Assembly (NCBI GenBank): GCA_022592445.1
Contig: JABYQR010000512.1
Coordinates: forward strand, 1-24,902
Length of the DNA stretch: 24,902 nt
Direction: 5' to 3'
Source of the DNA: Cytidiella melzeri
Taxonomy: Eukaryota > Basidiomycota > Agaricomycetes > Polyporales > Irpicaceae
Part shown: positions 9,586 to 17,458 of the stretch, one piece after another
How positions within the stretch are numbered: position 1 is the stretch's first letter
How the letters are laid out: every line of letters begins with the position of its first letter
The notes under the pieces: model-generated
What the model was told of the DNA's origin: nothing
The model's database searches: none
What the model saw: only the letters and a program-made list of their open reading frames with translations
Program-made: the position numbers and the translations under genes

Positions 9586-11391
9586 AATTACAATTCTGAA
9601 TGAAGAAGAGTTGTCCTAGTGTGCTCCAGCACATTGATGCCTTCTCAGATGTGACCTTTTTGTCCCCCAAAGTGTGGGAATTTGATGGCAGAATACAGAC
9701 AGTAACAGTGTCAATAACAAAACAATGAACACAGCTGATGGCATCACACTGGCCTTGTTATCAGCCCTTTATAACTTTGTATCAGATCACTTTTGCAATC
9801 AAAATGAAGTTTTTGGTTTTTACAAACTGCATATAGGTACAAATCCGTACATATAGTACACCATTAGATAGCCCTATCTTGTGTCAACATCTTGGTTCAA
9901 ACATCCTTTCAATTGAAGTGGAATTGAGCAAGTTATGGCCAGTCTACTGGAAAAAAGTCATCCAGACTCAGATTCAAACTCCACTCCTGCTGGCAAATGA
10001 TGTCAAATTCTGGTTAGGTACATGCAGCAATCTACAGACATTGCTTGCTCTCTGAACAAGGAATACAATCAGAAGACATGCCACACATAGTATTGGCTCT
10101 GAGCAAGAGTTACCAGTACTTTGGAAGCTAACTACCAAACCCAATCCCTACACTCTTGGACAATGTCAATTTGTGGCTGCATTAGTAGTGAGTACTGTAT
10201 CTGATTGTTTCACAAAGTTTCACAACTGTTAGTTGCTCTCTAAGCAGGAGTTACAATCAGAACACAGTTGGTGGCAGTTCCAATGGGCTGAGGCAGTCCA
10301 GACATCAACAGGCCATAGTTGCATCACCATAAAGAACTCCCTTTGATTCTTCCATACAGTTTCACAACCACCAGTTGCTCTATATGCAGGAGTTACAATC
10401 AGAACATAGCCTGTGGCAGCTCTGATGGGGGTGAGGTAACACAGACATCAGCTAGACATGGTTTCATCAGCAGCCAGCGCTGCATTCAATTGGTCCACAA
10501 AATTCCACAACCATTAGTTGCTCTCTAAAGAGGCGTTACAGTCAGAGTGCAGCCTGTGGCAGTTCTAGTGGGGCTGAGGCAGTTCAGACATCACCAGGAT
10601 ATGGTTGCATCACCACAGAGCACTGCCTTTGATTCTTTCACACAGTTTCACAACCACTAGTGGCTCTATAAGCAGGAGTTACAATCAGAACACAGCCTGT
10701 GGCAGTTTCAATGGAGATGAGGCAGTTCTAGTGGGGCTGAGGCAGTTCAGACATCAACAGGACACGGTTGTATCACCACAGAGCACTGCCTTTGATCCTT
10801 TCACACAGTTTCACAACCACTAGTGGCTCTATAAGCAGGAGTTACAATCAGAACACAGCCTATGGCAGTTCCAATGGAGATGAGGCAGTTCATACCTCAA
10901 CAGGATATCAAGCCCTTCATTTCTTAAGCAAGCAATTTTCTGTCATCAGCAGTGAACACTGCACAAGATTCATGATAAGATATATGAAGCCCCTTGCCAC
11001 CATTGGTGACTACCCTCATCAATTTATGGCTTGTTTCCCTGCAACCAAACATTTGTAGCACAGTCGCTTGGTCCTAGATCAAGTTGCCTATCAACAGTGT
11101 CACCAATAGAAAATGCCTGTAAAACAGTCAATATTCATGATTAGATGGCTTGGCAAGGTCCTTACCAGGAACAGAGTTGTTTACTCAGGTTCCTTTTGTA
11201 ACAAAGTCACAGGTGCAATTAACTATTTCATGCTATGATTTATACGATTTGCCACAATAACATAATCACTTGCAACCCTGCTCCTGCAGTTTACCAAATT
11301 GTTTTTAGAATATTTAACATAGTTCAACACCATCAAGAAGAAGACGCATGTCAAACAATCTTTATCTCCATGCTCTACTTCACAAACTTGT
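9586..11391 (+). repeat. Left arm of a large inverted repeat
   Basis: The reverse complement of this 1806-bp segment aligns along its length with 11662-13722. Clear anchors are the outer end (AATTACAATT at 9586 against AATTGTAATT ending 13722), the block at 9920-10050 against 13250-13385, the block around 10945-11000 against 12015-12070, and the inner end (ACAAACTTGT ending 11391 against ACAAGTTTGT at 11662). Arms differ by scattered substitutions and by the number of internal 143-bp units. No conserved reading frame is seen. Confidence 0.9.
10201..10900 (+). repeat. 143-bp minisatellite in the left arm (about 5 units)
   Basis: The motif AGTTGCTCT or AGTGGCTCT recurs at 10231, 10373, 10516, 10659 and 10822, spacing 142, 143, 143 and 163; the last interval carries a 20-bp duplication of the TCTAGTGGGGCTGAGGCAGT type. 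Each unit carries CAGGAGTTACAATCAGAACA and CAGACATCAACAGG. Because 143 is not a multiple of three, the frame changes from unit to unit, so the short open frames here are not genes. Confidence 0.88.
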
Positions 11392-11401
11392 ACATGTTTC
11401 A

Positions 11402-11654
11402 ACTAGCGTTAGCAGAGCCAGCAAGCGGTAAGCACAATTCCTGAAGATTGAATGAAATATCACTGTTTGAGCCAGATTTGTAAGTAAATTTGGTGCTGGA
11501 ATCAGCCTGAACAAGCAATTTTGTGAGGAATGGCTTCTTCAATGAGCAATGTATAGTAAGTTAGTAGTTTGTCTTCGCTAGCGCACACAATTATTCATGA
11601 AAGAAGGGGGACTGTGCTGTATTGTTTGAAGTGCAACAATGGGTGTGAGTACAG
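11402..11654 (+). repeat. Central 253-bp segment (T), inverted copy at 13723-13975
   Basis: This segment lies in the spacer between the two palindrome arms. Its reverse complement matches 13723-13975 end to end and at equal length: it starts ACTAGCGTTAGCAGAGCCAG and ends GTGAGTACAG, while the partner begins CTGTACTCAC and ends GCTAGT. It can be read as the left terminal inverted repeat of a unit 11402-13975. Confidence 0.85.
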
Positions 11655-11661
11655 GATTAAA

Positions 11662-13722
11662 ACAAGTTTGTGGAGTAGAGGATGGAGATAAAGATGGTTT
11701 GACATGTGTCTTCTTCTTAATGGTGTTGAACTATGTTCAATAATCTAGATACAATTTGGTAAACTGCAGGAGCAGGGCTACAAGTGATTATGTTATTGAT
11801 AGCAAATTGAATAAATCATATAGCATGAAATGGTTAATTGCACCTGTGACTTTGTTATCAAAAAGAACCTCAGTAGACAACTCTGTTTCTGGTAAGGATC
11901 TTGCTAAGCCATCTGGTCATGAATATTACTTGATCTGGGATAAAGTGACTGTACTACAATTGATAAGTTTGGTTGCGGGAAAAGGAGCCATACCTTGATA
12001 AAGGTAGTCACCAATGGTAGCAAGGGGCTTCATCGATCTTGTCATTAATCTTGTGCAGTGTTCACTGCAGATTCTAGAAAGTTACATGCTTCAGGAATGA
12101 GGGGCTTGAGGTCGTCTTATTAGATCAATTGCCAGAACATGCCACATGTGTCCTGTTGATGTCTGAACTGCCTCACCCCCAATGGAATTGCCACAGGCTG
12201 TGTTCTGATTGTAACTCCTGCCTAGAGAGCAACTAGTGGTTGTGAAACTTTTTGGAACAATCAAATGCAGTGCTTGCTGCTGATGCAACCATGTCCTGTT
12301 GATGTCTGAACTGCCTTAGCCACACTAGAACTGCCACAGGCTGTGTTCTGATTGTAACTCCTCCTTAGAGAGCAACTAATGGTTGTGAAACTTTGTCAAA
12401 CAATCTGATGCAGTGCCTGCTGCCAATGCAACCATGTCCTGTTGATTTCTGAGCTGCATCACCCCTATCAGAGCTGTCACAGACTGTGTTCTGATTGCAA
12501 CTCCTGCTTAGAGAGTAGTGTTTGTGGAACCTTGTGGACCAATCAAATGCAGTGTTTGCTGCCAATGCAACCATGTACTGTTGATGTCTGAGTTGCCTCA
12601 CCCCCATTGGAACTGCTACAGTTGTAATTCCTGCTTAGAAAGTAGTGGTTGTGAAACTTTGTGGACCAATTGAACACAGCACTGGCTGCTGATAAAACCA
12701 CATCCAGCTGTTGTCTGCACTGTCTCACCACCATCAGAGCTGCCACAGGCTGTGTTCTGATTGTAACTCCTGCTTATAGAGCAACTGGTGGTTGTGAAAC
12801 TGTATGGAAGAATCAAAGGCAGTGCTCTATGCTGATGCAACCACGTCCTGTTGATGTCTGAACTGCCTCAGCCCCATTAGAACTGCCACAGGCTATGTTT
12901 CGATTTTAACTCCTTCTTAGAGAGCAACTAATGGTTGTGAAACTTTGTGCAACAATACAGTGCAGTGCTTACTGCTGATGCAACCATGTCCTGTTGATGT
13001 CTGAACTGCCTCACCCTCATTGGAACTGCCACAGGCTGTGTTCTGATTGTAACTCCTGCTTAGAGAGCAACTAACAGTTGTGAAACTTTTTGGAACAATC
13101 AGATACAGTACTCACTACTACTGCAGCCACAAATCTACATTGTCCAAATATGTAGGGGTTGAGAATTTGTACTTAGCCTCCAAAGTACTGGTAATTCTTG
13201 CTCACTGCCAATACTATTTGTGACATGTCTCCTAATTTTATTCCTTGTTCAGAGAGCAAGCAATGTCTGTAGATTGCTGCATGTACCTAACCAGAATTTG
13301 ACATCATTTGCCAGCAGGAGTGGAGTTTGAATCTGAGTCTGGATGACTTTTTTCCAGTAGACTGGCCATAACTTGCTCAATTCCACTTCAATTGACGGGA
13401 TGTTTGTACCAGGATGTTGCCACATGATAGTGCTATCCAATGGTGTGTTGTATGTACAGATTTGTACCCATATGCAGTCTGTAAAAATCAAAAACTGCAT
13501 TTTGATTGCAAAAGTGATCTGATGCAAAGTTATAAAGGGCTGATAACAAGGCCAGTGTGATGCTATCAGCCGGATTCATTGTGTTGCTATTCACACTGGT
13601 ACTGTCTGTATTCTGCCATCAAATTCCCACACTTTGGGGGACAAAAAGGACACATCTGAAAAGGCATCAATGTGCTGGAGCACACTGGAACAATTCTTCT
13701 TCATTCTTCAGGAATTGTAATT
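11662..13722 (-). repeat. Right arm of the large inverted repeat
   Basis: This 2061-bp segment is the inverted partner of 9586-11391. The extra length is largely accounted for by two more 143-bp units. It abuts the second copy of segment T directly at 13723. Non-coding on both strands as far as can be seen. Confidence 0.9.
12130..13095 (-). repeat. 143-bp minisatellite in the right arm (about 7 units)
   Basis: The motif AGAGAGCAACT or variants recurs at 12224, 12367, 12510, 12637, 12776, 12919 and 13062 (spacing 143, 143, 127, 139, 143, 143). Units are the reverse complement of those in the left arm. The 127-bp interval has lost most of the GGCTGTGTTCTGATT block. Non-coding. Confidence 0.88.
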
Positions 13723-13975
13723 CTGTACTCACACCCATTGTTGCACTTCAAATAATGCAACACAGTCCCTCTTCTTTCATGAATAATTGTGTGCTCCAGT
13801 GGATACAAACCACCAAATTACTACACATTAATCATTGAAGAAGCTTTTCCCAACAGGATTACTGGTTCAGGCTGCTACAAGCACCAAGTTTACTTACAAA
13901 TCTGGCTCAAAAAGTTATATTTCATTCAATCTTCAGGAATTGTACTTGCCGCTTGCTGGCCTTGCTAATGCTAGT
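13723..13975 (-). repeat. Second copy of segment T, inverted
   Basis: Reverse complement of 11402-11654, joined directly to the right arm. With the central copy it would form 253-bp terminal inverted repeats around 11655-13722. Flanking bases (TTTCA before 11402, ATATC after 13975) show no convincing target-site duplication. Confidence 0.85.
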
Positions 13976-14206
13976 ATATCAATTTGCAGTGTTTATTGCC
14001 TATTTGTCACTCAAACAGAGCTTAAAGATATTGGCCGGCCTGGGGCAGATAGCGGAGATGAGGATGAGGAATCACAAAGTCAGTCACACAAACAGCCAAG
14101 AAATGTGAATACGTAAAGACGGACCCAGCCGGCAGTCACTTGATTCAGAGCATCGTGGAAGCATGCAAACCATGAGCCGCCTAAACATCATGTTCCCTTG
14201 GCTGGT
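13976..14206. other. Junction between palindrome and coding fragment
   Basis: A short stretch after the second T copy with an open plus-strand tail rich in acidic residues and Ser/Gln (ending at 14116). There is too little to call a gene. Confidence 0.3.
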
Positions 14207-14377
14207 ATGGTGCGGAAAGATTGGCTGCGTGCACATCCAGATTTTGAGACAAAGCAAGATCTTGAGTGGTGAAAGGTGTGGCAGACTAACGAAGAGGTGT
14301 TTGCGCCTCAGGTACGTAGGTTGCTGGAAGAAATCCCTGATGATGTAGGATCAAGCGACGGAGATGAGCAAGCTTGA
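14207..14377 (+). pseudogene. Decayed coding fragment, family unknown
   Basis: A frame beginning MVRKDWLRAHPDFETKQDLEW is interrupted by a TGA at 14270 and then runs on, acidic and helix-rich, to a TGA at 14375 (end ...SSDGDEQA). Composition and periodicity look protein-like, and the single internal stop suggests a remnant rather than chance. No upstream start is visible: the frame meets a TAA shortly before. It may be the C-terminal end of a transposon-borne protein that lost its 5' part. It converges on the minus-strand gene to its right. Confidence 0.35.
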
Positions 14378-14421
14378 ATACATGGCTATAGAAATATACA
14401 TTATAGAAATAATTATTATAC

Positions 14422-15303
14422 TCATCTTCCTGTCTAAGTCAAAGATGAGTGCGTAACGAGAGCGTTGACAGTATTGATACTTACATGATCTAACGTAACG
14501 GTTGCCCAGAGCTTTGCATCCAATGAGCCTACTGTGACCACACGACGTCCCAGCAAGCTATGCAGCTGCGTAATCTTGATGATTTCACTGCCGTTAGCTG
14601 GCGTCTCATATTCATCTAGGTACCATAGCCGCATATCAAGACGAGAGCTATGATGTGGTTAGTGTAATCTATCACCAACGGTTGATGGTATATATGGTGC
14701 TTACAATTGAGTCCACGCCATCTCTTGAGGGCCGTACCATGGCTTGAACCAGCATACATGGCCTAGCCACATAGCCAGATGAGAAGGACTTTGCTGAAAC
14801 CGGAATATCTTGAGTAGCTTGCCATACTGGCTGATGAGGGCCCATGTGACTTTCACCTCCACTAGAGCTGCTGAACGATTGCCCGAGAGCCTGGAGGAAT
14901 GGAAGTGTTGACCACACATAGTGATATGATCAAAGAAAATGGCTGTATCCGTCAGTGGAACACTGTCCGAGAAGCGTGGTCGCGCAACGTAGGAGTGGAT
15001 ATGCCATTCTGGATACTTGGCGTAGAAGTAATTTAGAAGTGTTGTATATAGCACGGAATCCATGCGATCCGTTTTCTGGCGCAAGCTCAGAGCACAGGTT
15101 TTGGCAGGGTGCGCTAGAAAGATAAAGTCAGCAGATCACGTACAAGCAGGTATGAGCAAAGCAGAAATACTGTTGTCTTGCTCTTGGCTGATGTTATTGA
15201 CCCAGGATGCCAGTCCTGCTACCGTTCCGTGCTCATTGTTGGTTGCGTTTAACATCACCGTAGCTTGCTGATGCAGGGCCGAGTCTGTGGAATTACTCTT
15301 CAT
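14422..15303 (-). CDS. Spliced gene of unrecognised family, about 239 residues
   Basis: Proposed exons are 15303-15171, 15113-14705, 14647-14485 and 14433-14422. Intron 1 (15170-15114, 57 nt, GTATTT to CTAG, CTGAC branch site) and intron 2 (14704-14648, 57 nt, GTAAGC to TAG, CTAAC branch site) both preserve frame. Intron 3 (GTAAGT at 14484 to TAG at 14434) gives an early stop; using the CAG ending at 14430 would extend the protein. The product starts MKSNSTDSALHQQATVML and has a central part with IFFDHITMCGQHFHSSR, AALVEVKVTW, YGKLLKIFRFQQ and a W-rich segment (HVCWFKPWYGP), followed by RLDMRLWYLDEYE. No signal peptide or membrane segment. The pattern recalls short ORFs found beside fungal DNA transposases, but that is from memory and uncertain. 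An intact frame across three introns argues that it is, or recently was, functional. Confidence 0.6.
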
Positions 15304-15373
15304 TGCGTGTGTCTACAGTTGTCGTGTGTGAGTGAGTTCATAGAACGGATATCATTCAGTTTAAGTTCATACC

Positions 15374-15867
15374 TGTCACAAATTCCAATGTTTCTACAAG
15401 ACTTGCCTTACCAGGCAACAGTATTATTGGGAATATTTAAGCGCTTATCCAGTGCTTATCCAGCAATTATTTAGGCGCTTGTCCAGTGCTTATCTGGCGC
15501 TTATTCCGGCGCTTATTCTCAGTGCCTATCAATTGATGCGCCTCCTGTCTCTGATGCGCTGATGCGCTCCTTTCCTTATCTGTGTATCACATGATACAAC
15601 TCTCTGGAACCTTGTGGAACATGCTGGAACTATGATGTCATAGTATAGAACATTCCATTAGATGATGTCATAGTTCTTAGAACCTTCTGGAAAAGTCTAG
15701 CCTTGTCTTAGAGCAAGCTAGAACAAGTCTAGCGTTGGGACTGGGTCATGGGGTCAGGTCATGGGGACACTTGCTATTGGTTGATTATTGAAGTGGCACC
15801 ACTAGGGCATAGGGCATGCTTAGTAAGGTAGATTACTTTGCTTACTCATGTAGGTATCAGGGGTCTT
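15374..15867 (+). mobile_element. Truncated gypsy-type LTR (5' U3 part only)
   Basis: Begins TGTCACA and matches 16226-16761 until the shared AGGGGTCTT, where similarity stops. It therefore holds the U3 part but lacks the TATA box, R and U5 seen in the complete copy downstream. The internal 11-bp GCGCTTATCCA array has fewer units than in the complete copy. Both copies share the TGATGTCATAGT repeat and the 3' block around CATGGGGTCAGGTCATGGGG. It is probably an older solo or truncated LTR. Confidence 0.75.
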
Positions 15868-16225
15868 TGTCGCAGAGCAACTGCTGTTATGCTGATAAAC
15901 CCTAAACAAGGGTGGGATAGATAATGGTGGAAGAGGAAAGGGATCTCCAATGACGACAACAAGGTCAGAGTCAATGATGAGCAGGCAAGCAGGCACAGAG
16001 GTTGGATACTAGCAGTGCAGATGACAGAGTTAATATGGTATAATACTAAGTTACATGCAGTAACTCACCTAGCAGTGCAAATGACAGAGAGGTCAAGATG
16101 CAGAGCTAGGGAGGGTAAGGTCTACTACATATACTGTGGCTGGGTGGTCTGTGCGCAAGTTCCCACACTAGGGACTGGAGTAACTGTGGGGCTGGAGTAA
16201 CAATAGAACAATAAGGGACCAGGGT
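15868..16225. other. Spacer between the two LTR copies
   Basis: No gene. It contains a direct repeat of CTAGCAGTGCA(G/A)ATGACAGAG at about 16010 and 16071 (61-bp period). It may be the remainder of the sequence into which the LTR elements inserted. Confidence 0.4.
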
Positions 16226-16787
16226 TGTCACAGATTTTCAATGTTTCTACAAGACTTGCCTTACCAGGCAACGGTATTATTGGGAATATTTAAGCGCTTG
16301 TCAAGCGCTTATCCAGCGCTTATCCGGCGTCTATTTAGGCGCTTATCCAGCGCTTATCCAGCGCTTATCCAGCGCTTATCAGGCACCTATTCCAGCGCTT
16401 ATTCTCAGTGCCTATCAATTGATGCGCTGATGCGCCTTCTGTCTCTGATGCGCTGATGCGCTCCTTTCCTTATCTGTGTATCACATGATAGAACTCTCTG
16501 GAACACTGTGGAACATGCTGGAACTATGATGTCATAGTATAGAACATTCCATTAGATGATGTCATAGTTCATAGAACCTTCTGGAAAAGTCTAGCCTTGT
16601 CTTAGAACAAGCTAGAACAAGTCTAGCCTTGGAGCTGGGTCATGGGGTCAGGTCATGGGGACACTTGCTATTGGTTGATTATTGAAGTGGCACCACTAGG
16701 GCATAGGGCATGCTTAGTAAGGTAGATTACTTCGCTTACTCATGTAGGTATTAGGGGTCTTAGGGTAGTACCTGGGGTCCTCCCCTT

Positions 16788-16800
16788 CATGTATATATAG
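16788..16800 (+). promoter_or_regulatory. TATA box of the gypsy LTR
   Basis: The sequence TGTATATATAGAGG lies in the 3' half of the LTR, pointing toward the element body. Transcription would begin about 25-35 bases downstream, near the CCCCTCAGTC block. The truncated copy at 15374-15867 lacks it. Confidence 0.65.
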
Positions 16801-16937
16801 AGGCACTTCTGAGGGCATATCCCCTCAGTCTTATCCACTCTGTTGATAAAGGACTACCTTGTACTCTCCAGTACTTCGCTCATCACCCCTCTTACTCTCT
16901 ATATCTTTATCTCCCCCTCAAGTTAACCACTTATCTG

Positions 16938-17031
16938 GTGAGTGTAACCTTAATTGTTACATTTGGATAAGACTGCCCCTACTCCCTCACGTCTCTGGAC
17001 GTGCTGGAGTTTTTCTTCCCCTTTCTTCTAG
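16938..17031 (+). other. Candidate intron in the gypsy LTR or leader
   Basis: GTGAGT at 16938 and a pyrimidine-rich CTTTCTTCTAG ending at 17031 outline a 94-nt GT-AG intron downstream of the TATA box. No branch point is obvious. Only RNA data could confirm it. Confidence 0.3.
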
Positions 17032-17272
17032 GTCTTGTGCCTGTGCGTGGGCCCCTCTACAAATCCTCTAGAAATAGAGGTAGCCGGACCATAGGCTTTA
17101 AGTGGTAGTCATGTCTAGGCTTTGCCTTGATGTGCACAACTTGAATCACCCTCTCGCCCGACGCTCCTAGAGCTGATCAGAGCAGGGGTTGGCATTATGC
17201 CAACATGATGAAAGTGTGCCTCCCCACAGGCGATAGTGGAGTCTGGTGTCAGACAGCTCGTTATAAGAGCTA

Positions 17273-17277
17273 GACAA
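17273..17277. other. Target-site duplication, left copy (GACAA)
   Basis: Identical to 22465-22469 on the other side of the copia element; it marks the exact insertion point. Confidence 0.9.
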
Positions 17278-17448
17278 TGTTAGAAGGCTATGAAAGTAGT
17301 GGAGAGCGTTGAGAGAGCGAGTCTGAGAGGGATCACACAGTGGGAGTTGGGGATCAAAAGTGCGTAAAGTTGCATTGATCAGTTTTAGTCTTATATACGG
17401 TAACTACAGCGCCCGTACGTTGAGCGTCTAATTTAATATAGTCGAACA
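17278..17448 (-). repeat. Copia 3' LTR
   Basis: 171 bp, ends TG...CA. Compared with the 5' LTR it has three substitutions: in GAGAGGGATC, GGGGATCAAA and CGTAAAGTTG. A TATA-like box (CGTATATAAGAC on the minus strand) lies near 17391-17397. Confidence 0.93.
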
Positions 17449-17458
17449 CTCACCTTCA
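17449..17458 (-). other. Polypurine tract next to the copia 3' LTR
   Basis: The minus strand reads TGAAGGTGAG immediately before the 3' LTR and overlaps the pol stop codon. This purine-rich run is where plus-strand DNA synthesis would be primed. Confidence 0.55.

Larger units (their letters stand above)
16226..17184 (+). mobile_element. 5' LTR of a Ty3/gypsy-type element
   Basis: Starts TGTCACAG. The 3' boundary is uncertain; CA at 17183-17184 gives a TG...CA element of 959 bp. It holds an 11-bp minisatellite (GCGCTTATCCA variants) at about 16291-16400, a TATA box at about 16790, and a pyrimidine-rich leader. The orientation agrees with the gag ORF at 23682, so with the copia insertion removed it is the likely 5' LTR of that element. 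The 3' LTR lies beyond the window, so the identity of this LTR with the gag-bearing element is an inference from order, orientation and distance. Confidence 0.65.

Noticed and set aside
9163..9670. Two opposing open frames of 79-92 codons in AT-rich DNA
   Set aside because: Low-complexity, Asn/Phe-rich translations with no support.
10319..12840. Short open frames with similar proteins (rich in HHxALPLILxxSFTTTS)
   Set aside because: They are translations of the 143-bp minisatellite. The unit is not a multiple of three, so the frame is not kept between units.
8570..13095. Tandem repeats considered as a CRISPR array
   Set aside because: Units are 104-196 or 143 bp without short constant repeats and variable spacers, and the genome is evidently fungal.
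11392..13985. TA or longer target duplication around 11402-13975
   Set aside because: Flanks TTTCA and ATATC do not match at any tested length, so no transposon superfamily was assigned.
15114..15143. A 30-nt intron (GTACGT to CTAG) in the minus-strand gene
   Set aside because: Too short for fungal splicing; the donor at 15170 gives a 57-nt intron in the same phase and equals the length of intron 2.
16222..17189. GGGT before and after the gypsy LTR as a target duplication of a solo LTR
   Set aside because: AGGGT/GGGGT match at only 4 of 5 bases, and the order and orientation of downstream leader and gag favour a 5' LTR. Kept only as an alternative.
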